64,000 nucleotides of DNA from Corythucha ciliata (GCA_038030265.1 CM075943.1:35960001-36024000), one strand, 5' to 3'. Shown: positions 35,458 to 48,500, counted from the stretch's first letter. Translations and numbers: made by a program. Notes: generated from the sequence alone by a model not told the origin.

Positions 35458-36974
35458 ATAGTTTGGTGTTGGTGGGGAAAACGTAGTGCGATTCAGAGGG
35501 AGCCAGTACTTTTCTTTTTTGTGATCAACATCTCCGTTTGACATCAAAAGACAAAATATTAATTACACGATAGGGTATTAAAACTGGAATTTGTTGGTCC
35601 GTTCATCACTTAGAGGGTTGTTTGGTATGAGGTTTGCCCTTTCCTCCTTTACAACATACTTGTCCTATGATAGCAGTGGAGTGAGAAGGTGAAGCGGATA
35701 AAATAGTGCGGAAAAGAGGAAGAAAATAGTGACTTCAATTAGATAAATTACTATAATACTGGAAATAAATGTGAGTTTAGTGGGAGAGCGGGAAGTTAGA
35801 AACTTGCAGTGAGATTAAAAGAGCGCTCCCACTAACTTTAATTTGATTAGCTCCCCCCTCCACTCCTCATCATAGTTCTTCTTCACGAAAAATTCAGCGC
35901 TATTACGAAACCCCGAGTGTGAGTGAAAAAGAAGATGGAAAAACTGTTGAAGGGGCAAACAATGACGGCGCCACAACGCCACTTAAACTCATTGTCAGTC
36001 TATTAAGCGTTTACCCCCCACCCCGGGGGTTTCCAGGTAAATAGCAAAACTTTTTTTCCATGTATATTTTTAGCTCAAAATATGGCCGAGCCCTGAGCTT
36101 CAGACCACCTCACAGACACTCGGTTTTCATTTATTTTTTTTACCGACGCCTGTCGTCCCATAGTTTTCCTCGGTTGTAAATACTGTAAATTAATACAACG
36201 TGATGCTGAAGACGAATATAAAAAAAGGTTTAGAGCCTGATCGGATAACATTCGCCTTAAAACTAGTTCCCGCGCCTTACATTTTTCCCCCCTCTTCTCC
36301 TGTCATTTGATCTCTATGAACGGAAATCTCGCTCCTTCCCTCCCCCACCGTATGCCCTTTTATTCCAGATGGCGGACATTCAGAAAAAGAAGAAAAGTTG
36401 AGCCTTTCATATAAGGCTCGCCTCCATCCCGCATGTGGTCACATCAGAGAGTCATTTCTTTCTGAAATATACGCCTCCGTATATTTTTTTCTTTCTTTCT
36501 TCTTCTCTCTTCTTTATAACCAAAGGCTTTCAAGGGTTAGTAGCAAACACGCACCACCGCAAATTTGCCTCGATGTGTCGTCAGATTCATCTTTTCAATT
36601 TTACGTTAAGGTGGTGGGTTTTACGTATAGTGAATTGAAAATGTCGAGCAAGAGAGAAGAAGAAGAAAAAAAAACGTGTTCCTTGACACTAGACGCAGTT
36701 GACCTTTAATATGGTAAGGTACAGCGAATGACTAAGTTCTGCGACGTGTAATGTAGCGAACTAATTCCTCTCCCCTGCGCAATCCATTGAAGAACGTTAG
36801 GTGTCAGAGGGAATCACGCTGTTGCGTCTAGAAATCGAATTAGAACGCCCGCCGCATGGAAACCTTTTTGACGTCGACGCCTCCAGAAGTCTTGTCAACG
36901 ATGGGAAGGGGTGGGGGAGAGATAGGACCAGTAGAAACACCAATATTGGACGAACGTGACCTCGATTTGGTAAA

Positions 36975-37130
36975 GTTCAACGTATCCTTTAAACAGCATG
37001 TGAAGCGCATTGCACTGGCCCTAGGTTCTTGGTTTTTGAAGGAGCCATCCCAGCGAAATTTGGTTTTTAGAAGAGCCATACGGGCGAAGTTCTGTTTCTG
37101 GCGGAACCAAGCTGACAATTTTTTTTTTTT
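36975..37130. repeat. degenerate 31-bp repeat, cluster 3
   Basis: Units such as ttggtttttgaaggagcc followed by atcccagcgaaat, then ttggtttttagaagagcc followed by atacgggcgaag, then a more diverged unit ending in a poly(T) run. Confidence 0.55.
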
Positions 37131-37257
37131 TTTTTAACGACGTGCCAAGCGTGTGAAATCGGTTATTGAAATAGCCAACCGGCTAAAAACAAACCCGTGA
37201 AAAAATGTGTTTTGTTAATGAGTCGACCGTAGGTACGTTAGATGTATTTCTGAATGA

Positions 37258-37385
37258 GCAAACTGAGCAAAGTTGCGTTCTTGAAAAAGGCAAAACCTGC
37301 GAAGTTGGTTTCTGAACGAGCCTAGTTTGCAAAAAGGGGTTTCAACGTGTCGAGCTCACGAAATAAGTTTTTGAAATCAACTTGC
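37258..37385. repeat. degenerate 31-bp repeat, cluster 4
   Basis: Units such as ttgcgttcttgaaaaaggc then aaaacctgcgaag, and ttggtttctgaacgagcc, matching the pattern of clusters 2 and 3 in the same orientation. Confidence 0.5.
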
Positions 37386-38165
37386 TCCGTCTCCAATCAA
37401 CCATGGCTGCAGGCAGGCTCCAGGGACAAGTTTTAAGGCGGAGTATATCCTGTATTTGTGCCAATGTACCATATTGTAGGCAAACATTCATAGTTCTTGG
37501 TGGCGCATCCCTGAATTTCCTTGTATATTCTGCACGATGCGTGAAAGTTCACAATGGGAGAGGGGAGCTCTATATAAAATGTCACAACGAATAATATCCA
37601 AGATTACAACAATCAAAGAACACTTCAAGCCTATGGTAGAGGCCTGTTGCAGCCCACCCCTCGCCAACCAACCAGCACCCACACAACAAACAAACTACAC
37701 CTTCAGGCTTCAGGTAATAAAAGAAAGAAAAAGATGGGCTTTTCAGAGGTTTCAAATTCCCAACAAAAGAAGGCTGTATACTATTTTAAATAGCCCAGAA
37801 AGTATGAGGTGAATAGAAAGAGGGGGCATTGATGGTGCTCAGTCGACCGTCCTTTAACTATGTCAAAGGTGAGCTGCGTAGGTTATGGATTGTAGACGTT
37901 GGGGGGGGGGGGTCGTTTTAAAAGCTACCCCTAACATAGTGGGAGTGGAGTATTCTTTTCGAAATAGTCTGAAAAAATGGGAGGGGGGCTGGGGGTGTTC
38001 GATCTTGAGAGGTAGCAGGAGGTATTGTGAGGGAGAAGAATTTCAGGATCCGTGGGACCTTTTATGAGTTTTACGGGCCGAAAAAAATGCTTTTAAATTC
38101 ATTAGATTCAAATCTCACCTAAAACCCGCACATCTGTAGGCGTAATGTACCTGTAAAACTGTTGT
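37386..38165. other. no gene recognised
   Basis: Contains a 12-base G run (37901-37912) and short frames only. Confidence 0.5.
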
Positions 38166-38170
38166 TTTTA

Positions 38171-38320
38171 GCTCCGTTCGTTTGTCAGTCCCGGACTACT
38201 CCGAGCAGCACGAGATTTTGTAACCTCGCGGGTTATCATGTGGAATAACAGGGAAACAATTATAAAAGGTTAGTACTTTCAGGGCTGCTAGTGCAGCCCC
38301 GGATGACTAACGAACAGAGC
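38171..38320. mobile_element. MITE with GCTCCGTTCGTT termini
   Basis: 150 bp, left end GCTCCGTTCGTTTGTCAGTC and right end GACTAACGAACAGAGC as imperfect inverted repeats, with CCCGG inside each. TTTTA flanks it on both sides (38166-38170 and 38321-38325), a possible target duplication, though the local T-richness weakens this. No ORF. Confidence 0.6.
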
Positions 38321-38329
38321 TTTTAATTC

Positions 38330-40339
38330 GCTTTTTTTATACGTTATCAACAAAAAACAAAAACAAAAACAAAAATAAAAACACCATCCCCTTTCTAAAC
38401 ACCAGGAATGGGAAGTTATAGAAGGTGAGGGAGAGCCGAATCTACCAATAGTAAACAGGATAGTGAGTTATCGCTTTTAATATTGTTTTAGCCTTTTCAC
38501 TCCCCTTGGAAAACCAACTTTTAGTTTGTTATCACCTCCCCACCCCAACAACAATTCACCCAACAATTATCCTCCAATACGCTTTTCACATAATGATTCC
38601 CCGCGGCAGCGTCTTCATTAGTTTCAACTCCTTGGAGAAAACGCTTTAACCGTCATAGCGCCAGAATCTCAAGAGTCTGCTAGATTCGAAGAGTGTTGCT
38701 GCTTGGATCTGTGATAGTGGGGAGGGGGGTGCTCCTGAGGTGCTTTTATAGTTTCACGTTTCAAACCGATAGGCAAACCTCTCTTGCACTATCACTCTCT
38801 ATTTCTCTCTCCTTATTAGATGAACAAGAGAATTCCTATATAAGACTGCTGAGAAGGATGGAGTGGTGGGGGAGTAGTTGATATGTTCCGAGTCTCGACT
38901 ATTGACGGAGAGCTTGAGCTTAAAATTAATTGAATGCGGCGTAATTGAAACGAGAAAGGTGAAATAGGCTATACGGCGGAATAAAAAAATGGCCTGAATG
39001 AGTGAGATCACCTCCCTTCGGCATCGTTCAACAAAAAAGAAAAAAGAAAAGAATAATACAAAATATAAATGAGTAGATGACTCGCTATGGATAGTAAAAG
39101 GAAAAAATTGAAATGCGAAAGCTCGTAAGGAAGTAGTGGATGACAATAAAAAGTCTGGTGTGTTCGGGAAAGACATTTTATTTGAGAGGAAGAAAGAAAT
39201 AAGGGAGGAAAAAATATGGCAGGGCACTCGATTTTTTCCTCTCCCTCGAAAAGTTTTTTTTTTCTTTTTTCCATCTCTGGTTTTCTCAATTTGCGGAAAT
39301 AACTGTGAAACGGGCAATAAAAATGAAGTGCACTTTTTGCATAAGAGGACCTCCCCAGTAGCCAATGTTCCATTCGAAAGGATTAAACTTGGTCAGTACC
39401 ACTATAGGAATGGAACGCCCTTTGGTATATTCCATCCCGCTCACCCTATTTAGAGCAAAGTAAAAAGATATCACGAAGCACGAAGCAAAATTGTAATAAA
39501 AAAACAACGGAACGAGGGAAATTTCCCATTTTTGAAACTGCTGCGTTTTTCTTATCGCGGTTGGAAAATCGAGGCATGTTTCACGTTTTAAGACAGCCTC
39601 TTCAAGCCAACAAACGTCATATCTTCGCCTCAAAAGCCTCCTGCCCCCTCTCCACTTACAACTCACACGCCACTACAAACAAGCACTCATCTCTAAGAAG
39701 AGAGATCCCTCCGACAGACTGACATTTTCATTTTCTCTCATGCCCTCCCCCTCCCAACAGAAACCATCACGTCTCTCTCACTAAAACAATTATTAATTCA
39801 GGTCGACTCAAAATATTGCTCCGAGGGAAACACAACACCTCACACCCCTATCCAACGCTACTTCACACTCAACTATACACAACCGCATTGAGCTCGAATA
39901 AAATGATCATTAAAAGGTCGTTTATTTCGTTAAATCAAGCCTTGTCACTTTGAAAGAAGAAGGATGGGAACAGAGGACTGACTTAAAAGACAAGGGCTTT
40001 TCCGGCTTTGTAAAATGATTACCACCCCTGCCACCATGTGCTATCAACACGCGTCAAGCAGTTAAACCTCGGAAATCAACAAAGACTTCCCCTCCACCAC
40101 CACGTCACTATCACATTGATATTGATCTAGCTGTGCTGGGGTTGCCAACAACGGTCGGTGTGTGTGAGTGGGGTAGGGGAATATTTCAGAAGTTGGGAAA
40201 AGGGGATTGATTTAAACCTTCTGGGCTTTATTTTTATTACTGTTTGGCTCCCACTAAGGTGATGGTGTTGTTGGGGGGAAGGGGCTGAGGGAGGGTTTAA
40301 TGTCTTGGCACTCTAGTAATAAATGGTGCGGTTACATAC
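38330..40339. other. no gene recognised
   Basis: A 188-codon minus-strand frame (38799-39365) is rich in Phe, Ser and Leu from poly(T) tracts, overlaps frames on both strands and shows no domain; I regard it as chance. Confidence 0.45.
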
Positions 40340-40415
40340 CACATGCTGAATGCAATACATTTTCGAGGGATGCGAAAGAGAAACAGAAGATAGTTTTCCT
40401 CTTTTGCCAACATAC
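40340..40415 (-). promoter_or_regulatory. candidate recursive-splicing ratchet point with 76-nt recursive-splice exon
   Basis: On the minus strand a long pyrimidine tract (tgtattttttgtttcag) ends in an AG at 40417-40416 that is followed at once by GTATGT, giving CAG|GTATGT. This juxtaposed acceptor and donor is the hallmark of zero-length recursive splice sites in long arthropod introns. A second donor, again GTATGT, lies 76 nt downstream (exon end 40340), as expected for a recursive-splice exon defined by a downstream 5' splice site. Read in phase 0 the 76 nt is open and ends with a single G. That G would pair with the GC at the start of the Echinoid exon 11484-11661 to give Gly. It could therefore be an ordinary small coding exon (VCWQKRK... 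Cys-rich, no homology recognised), an alternative exon, or a ratchet point. It lies 28.7 kb upstream of that exon. Confidence 0.45.
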
Positions 40416-40467
40416 CTGAAACAAAAAATACAAAATTGTTAAACACCTTGCGGTAAAGTAGGCTATA

Positions 40468-40745
40468 AATTGATTTAACATTTGTTGTCGTTGTAATTAT
40501 AAATTAAACAATTAATCGAGTAGTCACAACAATTTTTATTATTATTTATTTTTTCGACTAGTTTCGGGGAAGCTCCCCATTCTCAAGAAACCAGATAATA
40601 TGTGTCTCAAGCTAGTCTAGTATCAAGTTTCGCCTGAGACACATATTATCTGGTTTCTTGAGAATGGGGTGCTTCCCCGAAACTAGTCGAAAAAATAAAT
40701 AATAATAAACATTGTTGTGACTACTCGATTAATTGTTTAATTTAT
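40468..40745. mobile_element. foldback element built from two inverted Penelope-type tails
   Basis: Arms at 40498-40609 and 40635-40745 are inverted copies about 110 bp long with few mismatches. The 12-bp direct repeat AAGTAGGCTATA flanks the unit (40456-40467 and 40746-40757) as a target duplication. Each arm carries a hammerhead-like 3' half: CTTGAGAATGGGG, hairpin, CCCCGAAAC, then the palindrome ACTAGT and C. The core is degenerate (the G8 equivalent is A), so cleavage is doubtful. The motif arrangement equals that of the Penelope tail at 3823-3857, although the sequence differs, so a different Penelope lineage is the likely source. No ORF. Confidence 0.65.
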
Positions 40746-40757
40746 AAGTAGGCTATA

Positions 40758-41217
40758 TTTCAATCCCGCTCCCCCTTCTATCACCAATTTATTTTCTGCA
40801 GACCTGTAAGAAGAAGATCCGAGTGTCCGAACCCTCTACATATAGGTGCGGGGTCAAAAATTGAGGACACGCGGGATTTAGCGCACGGATGTTACTCCCC
40901 TGAATGAAATCCCCCTGGCTAAAAGTCGTTCAACCAGCGGAAGTTCCCCCCTTCTCACCATGAACCGATCAGCTTCTTACCTCCTCGCAACTTTTTATTA
41001 CTAATTTCCCACGGAAAGCCTGAGGCCACTTTGAAAGTTGTTCCTCCCTCCTCCCACCACTCCCTCAGACAAGTTTTCTTATCTGCTCCGTAAAAACCGA
41101 GAATTGAAAACACTCACACACACACCCACACCTCACGTCTTCGGGACTCCTAAAGCTATAAACAAAGGGAGAAAAAGAGCTCGTATGATTGATGGGTGAA
41201 CCAAGAAAGGTGTAGTG
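40758..41217. other. no gene recognised
   Basis: Ordinary non-coding sequence with C-rich tracts and a short CA repeat near 41115-41130. Confidence 0.5.
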
Positions 41218-41300
41218 CAGGGGTTACCAAAGTTTTTTGAAGACGACCCTAATTTAAAATTGCAATAGCCTTCGCGACCCTAGGCTAATTTTTAATTACT
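41218..41300. repeat. hAT-like terminal fragment
   Basis: CAGGGGTTACCAAAG followed by a T-run and GCGACCC resembles the 5' terminus typical of hAT-family elements. No opposite end or 8-bp duplication was found, so only a remnant is claimed. Confidence 0.35.
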
Positions 41301-42553
41301 TCGATAATGTTCCGTCATCTTTTTCACCAATTCTGCGATACTCGGGCGAAACATTTTTAGTTAATGCGCATCGCAGCCAACCGGTTGTGGGCTTTCGTTT
41401 TGACCACAACTAAACAAAATTGAGAACTCTTGCTGACAAAGATGTATTGCAGGAAACGGCAGAAGGGTATATTCTGCTTCGGCTTCTGCCACTAAAACGG
41501 GATGTTCTCGCTAGTGCGTCCGAAATTGTGAAATTGACTTTTTCTTTATGCGCTTGCTTCACTTGCAGATCACACAATTCTAGTTGAAATCCCGGTCGAC
41601 GTTTGTAGCAAATCGATTTCTAACCAGCTGTGTTTGCTGAGATCAACACACAGGGTGTACAAAAAACGACTGGGCAGAGAAAAACCAGTGGCGGGGCACC
41701 TCGTTTCTGGTCGAATTGACCATTTGCACTTTTCCGAAATTTCGCTTTGTTTCTGGGATATCCGTACATTTTCTGATTTTTTCAGAAACAGCTTGTTGCA
41801 CGCGCAATAATTGCTGCAACGGCAAAAACATTTTTTTTAAAGAGCCTATTTTGATCCAGTTCAGTCGACATCTATTACGTTTAGAATCAGCTTATTAGCG
41901 AGGAAACTTAATTTTCTGACTACCACCAATATTTCTACTCATTTCTAGCTCATATCAATCCGATTTAAATCCAATAATCTGACCTATCTTCTTATGTTGA
42001 ATCAGTTCATCCGGCCCCTGAGTGAGTTCTACAGGGAAAATTTTACGACTTTCGTTGCGGTTTCCGGTTAAGAAATTATTCCGTGGAAAATTACCAGTTT
42101 TTCGCTCACGCAATCTGATTGTGGTGGAAAAATTCAGCTTTGGGATCTAGTAGAAGGGAAATTCCTATTTTCTCGGCCAAATACATTACAGTTCAGAGTC
42201 GGTTTAGGCTTAGTGGTGAGTGTTAGAGTGGAATATCCTCCGTAGCTGAGTCTCTGGGGTAGAGGCGAGGCCACAAACTAAAGGTTTTCACAGTTTAAAA
42301 ACTGCTCTAAGCACCACGATCGAGATCGGCCGTGTCCCGACTGCAAAATTTCATTGTCACGACTCACAACAGCTATCAACTTCGAGCGATTCAGCTGATC
42401 CCACGAATGGTGAATCCGCAGAGTTGGAACGTTGAATTGCAAAGCCCCCAACAGTATTTTTACTGCGATTGGCCTTGGGTTGAATTTGCCATATGTCGCT
42501 GCGCCCGATGGAGTCATCGCCGCGGCGGTTGTGTAGCAAGCACGTGATGAGAC

Positions 42554-42587
<34 letters not shown>

Positions 42588-45500
42588 CGCGAATAGATAA
42601 AATTGCTTTTTATTTATTAAAAATATTCATTTTTGTTTTCTTTCAAGTCCCGTCGTTGAATAAAGAAGAGAAGTTTTACAGAGAATGAGGCCTCCTCCTC
42701 CTCTTTTTGAAACAGTGTTGCCACATCCTGCACAGGTGCAGGTGCATCTCTTCTTCTATACCCAACACCTTCGCTCCAAAAAGCCACTCCTTTCAATAGA
42801 GGGCCCCCATTATTACGGTGCGGAGGGGTGGTACTGCGAGGGTTGATGAACAGCCGCCTTATATGCATGCCCTCGCACCCATGCCCTGTGGCCTTTTCTT
42901 TCCCTCACACGTCTTTCACCGGGGAAGACAGATTTTTCCTCGAATGTTGAAAAAATCCTTTTGAGAGGGTTAAACCTTTTTTGACGTCGAATAGCACACA
43001 CCTTTAACTTCCTTTGCACCCACCATAGAGGAGCCCCCCCCCCTCAACCCCTGTAACTATTAAAAGGTGTGGAAGGGAAGGGTCTTCTTCCATCCCTAAT
43101 TATAACTTTTCATTTCTCCACGAGAATTCTTCTTTTTTTCTACTCGCCAGATGGTCGATGGGAAAGCCTCTTCGGCGGTGTGTAGTTCCTTTGATAGCAG
43201 GGTAATTATTTCGATACGGAAAGTGATTAAAGAAAATGTATATAAAGAGATTGAATATAAATCTCCGAGGAAGCTTTTAAGTTAACTGATTTCAGACAAA
43301 AAAGTTTGTAAGTGCAAGAAAGTTTGTCTCGTTTGAATTAGCCATGAAGGATCTCTGAATCTCCGATTCTTTCAATGACCAGTCTCGATAAAATAAAATT
43401 CTTTAACGTATTTACGATTAATTTTGTTTCAATCGTGGACGAATTCGTTAATTCGTCATCAATTTCAATTAAAAAAGGCTTTTAACTTTTTCATTTAAGC
43501 TGAAGTGTTTACTTCGTCACTGGGCACAGTCGACGGTGTTTTTCGTGTTTTCCGCCAACTACACAGACTAATTTTGATCCATCCATTTTATAGGGTGCTG
43601 GTAGTAATTCTGAATGAAGGGAGAGAGAGTGTGGGTGGGATGGAGATGGAGGGAATCAATTTGAAAGACATAAATCGGTGGAATCCGATAGAAAGCCAAA
43701 AGAGAGAGCCGAAAACAAATAACAATTTTTAATGGTTCTTCGACAGACGAAAAAAAGGACTCACCCCTCCTTCACGGCCTTCATCAGTCTTTCACGGGAA
43801 AGACCGAAAAAGGGTAATAAATTTTCATTTTCGGGGAAAACTTCCGCCAGATCATCCCCATCCCGTAACAGGCGGAAAGGGTCGTGCTCCCGTTTTTCAG
43901 CCAATTTTTTAATCGACGCTATTTCTTCATTACCGTGGGGTCACCTCCGTTTGATAAGTGAAAATCCCACCATAAGAAGAAGTCATATTTCTGTTAAAGT
44001 CAAACTTTTCGGTGTAAATTATTGAAACCAGTTGAGTTTTCCTAGAGAGACAAGATTTATTCAAAGACACACCCCTCCCCAGCTACCTACAGAGGGAAGG
44101 AGTTTGAAGTCGTACAAGCGTCAATAATAATAAAATCTAATTCATTCGACTGAAATTGCCATTTTCCCATTGTGCAGCTTATTGTAATGGAGGAAACTTT
44201 CTTCTTAAGGGGCACGGACGTTGAAGAGAGAGGGGCTTTGCAAAGCTTTTACTCTCGTTAATCTTTGCCTTCAAGTTTATCGAGGTAATCATTTCCCTGA
44301 CGAACTTTAAAGACTAATTTTATTTACCGTGGGAGGGATCCATTTAGTCAATTAGTTGAACGAAAGTTTGGAAGAAAAAGAGTGATGCTAGGGCGGGGGG
44401 GGGTTCAAGAGATTTTGGGGTATTCGTTGGAAAACTGTGGGATGGAGGAGTTTGAAACGTTGTAGGAGGGGGGTGGGGTTGATGTGACCAGAAAAGGAAA
44501 AACAAATTTTCATTTTGTCTTTCCCTGACGTATGTGGAACGTCGGATGCAGATAGGGCAATTTCAACCAGATTCACAAACTGAGCAATCACTTCTGTTCA
44601 ATCGAACATTCCAGCACTTTTGTACGGGGGGAAAAAACGCTTTGAGCATTGGCTCACTACACGGATTGAGCCAACATTTTTTTTCTCCTCTCCCTGACCC
44701 AATAGCGGACTCTGCTCTCCCCTTCTCCACGCACCTCGTAACATAAAACATCCACACCATTTACTCGGTATGACGCTCTTGTTTGCTTACTGTCTCCCCC
44801 ATCTTTGGAGATACACGTGAATGACATGGTAGGGGGCGGGAATCGTTGACGTCGTCAATATATCCCGGAACCAAACACACACTCCACTCTTGAAGAGGGG
44901 GGAGGGGTGATGAAAAATAACTGAGAGAGAAAGGATGCTGTTTCCATCATCGAACGACGCCGTTTCAAAGTCGTCACCCCCTCCCTCTCAGTCATGTCAT
45001 CTCACAACGGAACATCCACAACTGGTGTAACTCAACTGTTTTCAGTTTTCAAGAGAAAAGTATTTCTTTATTCAACGGCTTCATTTAATATCCTTCGGCA
45101 ATATCTGAGTTGGCGTATACCGTTGAGTCATATATTTCTCTTCCTTTTATCTCTGTCTGAGTCTCCCTCCGTAATTTTATCACGTTCAGATGCTACCCCA
45201 GGAATATAAGTACGGTACCAACGATATAAAGCGCAAAAATATACTCTTCCATCTTGTTTCCACACCCCCGTAGGTCACAACCACCGTATTTCATAATAAT
45301 CAATGAATGGCTTATTGGATAGTGGCGTTATGAAGAAGGTCAGAGGGTGCAGAGATGAATGATTTAAACGTTCTGTGGATCCTGTGAGTTATTCCATTTC
45401 GGTGGCCCTATTTATTTTTCGCTTTTGTTTACCGCGAGCTTATTAATTCCTTCCAAATATAGTTAATTATCAAGTGAGTAATAAATCAATTTAATTTAAA

Positions 45501-48500
45501 TCTGGCTTGTGACTGAAGTCTAATTTGGCTATTAAAATTCTATCTGCTTCACCAACGACTCAACAAAATGTTGAAAATACCGTTAATTACTACACACAAA
45601 AATCTGGCCTGTACCTCTTCCCCACCGCACCACGTGGCTTTACCTTCCGTAACAAACGACCAAATGATGATCCCCAGATGTTGTGCTCGAATCAACCGAA
45701 AGAAAGGGAGGAAATTCGACTCTGAAAAACTAATTTTCCTTTTGACTGATCGTAAACTCAGGTTTTCCTCCACTCCCCTTCTTCCTACAGTCAAACTCTT
45801 CAGAAGCCAGCTGCTTCGACAGATGCACCTCTCTACACACGGTTTAAACACTGTCGGTGTGTGTAAAGAAGGAGAATTGTAAAATAAGATAAGAAAGACC
45901 CTTCCCTCTCCTCCACTACGGTGGTTTTAATGGAAAACACTTTTTTCCAATTTGAAAGAGGATGAATAGAAACGCGTTTCTTTTAAACCTATTTACGGGT
46001 CCTGACAGTTGAATATTATTGATAAGGGGGAAGGGGAGGGAGAAACGTTTATTTGATTTTCCTGGAGAAAGTTTGAAGGCGTTTTCGATTACCAAGTCAT
46101 TCTTAGTAATCGGTCAGGAAATAACAATGACGTGTTTTTATTTATTTTTTTACTTTCAGACAAAAGATCACGACGCTTTACTCATTCAGCTTCCTTCCAA
46201 GAACAGATTTCACAAGACTTTAGGTCCTGGAAAGCTTAACCCGGAGGGACTTTAATAAAATGAGACAAAACTTCTTTATGCTGCTAATCAACTTTTATCT
46301 TAAAGTCACGAGATGTGCCCAAGTAAGAATCAAGTCACCCCTCTCCTTCAAAGGTGAGTCCTGCATATGCTGTGCGTGTTGGAAGCCCCCTCGTTCCCTT
46401 CACAAGCAAACCACCTCAACCATCACCTTGTAAACTTGAGCCCCTGAATCCAGAGGTTTCTTGACCTTTCATGAGGTTCAAACATGGCGGCCCTAAGTCT
46501 CTCCCCCCTTCTTTCACCCCTATTCACAGCATCAAGACCGGACAAACGTGTTTTTAATAACCCTCCTCTTCCTCATCATCATCGTCTTTACCTGGAGAGA
46601 TTTTTACCTGGTGCCCCGTCTTTCCCTCTTCACGAAGACGCATTCAGCTTCCCCTCTTCAATAACACCCGAAAAGATCCACGTTCCCTCTTTCTCTTCGA
46701 TAAATATTGTCCGTATAGGACGGTGGAGAATGGAATGGATGGAAGAGAGGCTATCAAATTTCATTACCACTCTCGACCTCCTTTTACTTTTGGGACGGCT
46801 CACCGTGCACAAAGATATCCTCCTCGGCGGCCACCACTTACAATCCCCCCCCCCCCCGCCAGCGCCACAATCACAATTCGTATGCGATCATCTCTGGCGA
46901 GTTTACACAGTGGCGGTTGTAAGAGAGCGAGAAAAAAAGGAAAAGAAGAAGATTTTCGCTTCCCTTAACCCCGGCGTAATTAGCGTAATGACGGAATAAC
47001 GCCGTTAAACGCCGTCATGCAGGCCGCAATTTGAAATAATGCTAATAATGAAAAAAAATCTTTAAAAACCGGACATCTTAAATTGAGCTATTTTTTTTCT
47101 TGGAAATCTCAACATCCGCTTATTCATTTTTTTCTCGCGAGAAACAAACGCAGAGTGAAAAAATGTGAAACCCACCCACGTAGAAATCCATAAAAATGCC
47201 ATTATTTTCCTTTAAACAATGAAAAATATGATTCACCAACGCGCTGACGACAGCGATGGCGGTGGAAGAGATTCACTTGATATGAATTTTTTCTTTTGTT
47301 GAAAACTCGTTCAGATTTTCTTCTATTAAAGTCGTAGTGTAATCGCTTTTCAGTAGCGTGTGTGTTTAAACGTGAAATGAAATATTGGTGGAGAGGGGTG
47401 GTGGGTGGTGGGTTAAATCCCTACGATGAGAAAATAAAATATCTCTTGTGTTGTTAGATTTGTTGAAGTAGAGTAAAGCGCCGTGGACGGGTGGGGAAGA
47501 GAAAAACTGTTGAAAGTATACTTTAGTCTCCCCAACCACGCACGATTTTACCGGAAATTCTGTTTTCAAAGTAGTCGGGTAAAATCTCTGTGGAACAATT
47601 TGAGAGTATACTTCGGAGGCAGACGTTTAAAAAATTTAGTGAATCGTTGTGTGATATCCAACTTGGGTCGGAGGGTGTGGTGGTCGTGGTGGGGGAAGGT
47701 CGTAAAATCTTAATATGTCCGGCACGTTGAGCCGTGACATAAACCAGAGGTAATCGTGACGGTAAGGGAAGGGGGCGATAATGTTTCTCGCCTGGTGTCA
47801 CGGCTTCCGAGCATTCGAGGTCTACCAAATATAAGACGTTCTGTCACAGACTCATACACGCTGGGCTCAGGCTGGAGCGTTTTCACAAGGGTTGTTTTTT
47901 TTTTTACCACCACAATCGAATATTTCGGGAAGAATTCGCGGTCATGCGATCAGGAAACGACCCATTCAATGTGCTCTCTTCTTACGACAATCAGGTAGAG
48001 CCTGCGACCCCCTCTGCGCTACACTTGGGGTTGAAGAGGATGGACGAAAAATATCGCATTTTTCGTTGCACTTGGGCATTCAAAGCAGATCGAAGACGAT
48101 CCGAGCCCTTTTCTCGCTACAGGAGCCAATGCCCAGAGATTTCTAGGCTTTGCCAATGGCTGGCAGGGCGCCACTACCAAATAGTCATGCTTGATGGAGG
48201 CTCATGAGTGGCCGCGCTGGAACCTTATTTCCATCACGCTCTGTCTAAGAGCAATAAAAACGCACACGTACCTGTTTTGGCATTTCCGTCACAATTTGAA
48301 ATATTTATAAATATCCGTTCCCATACTGGCCGAAATGATCGTTTCTCTCGCCTCTATCACCCCAACGGTTCACGCCGAATTGCTCACTTCACTTGCTCCT
48401 TTTCAAGGCTCATGAAACCATGACCGATCCAAAGCGGTGGATCATTATCATGGGGATCATTGGACCCTCCGTTATCCAACAAACATTTGATCAATTTTCA

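Noticed and set aside
38140..38165. Second minus-strand ratchet-like site (ttttacag followed by gtacat)
   Set aside because: The donor half is weak, the pyrimidine tract is interrupted, and it abuts a MITE end.
38799..39365. 188-codon minus-strand frame
   Set aside because: Dominated by Phe/Ser/Leu/Lys from poly(T)/poly(A) tracts, crossed by other frames, no domain.
42237..42275. tagctgagtctctggggtagagg, similar to a tRNA A box, considered as a SINE head
   Set aside because: No B box at the proper distance; the poly(A) at 42547 is too far away to support it alone.
46586..46612. Two minus-strand CAG|GTAAA matches considered as ratchet sites
   Set aside because: Upstream sequence is purine-rich, with no usable pyrimidine tract.
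46484..46999. 171-codon frame rich in Pro, His and Ser
   Set aside because: Low complexity, contains a 13-base C run, competing frames on both strands; no domain or splice context.
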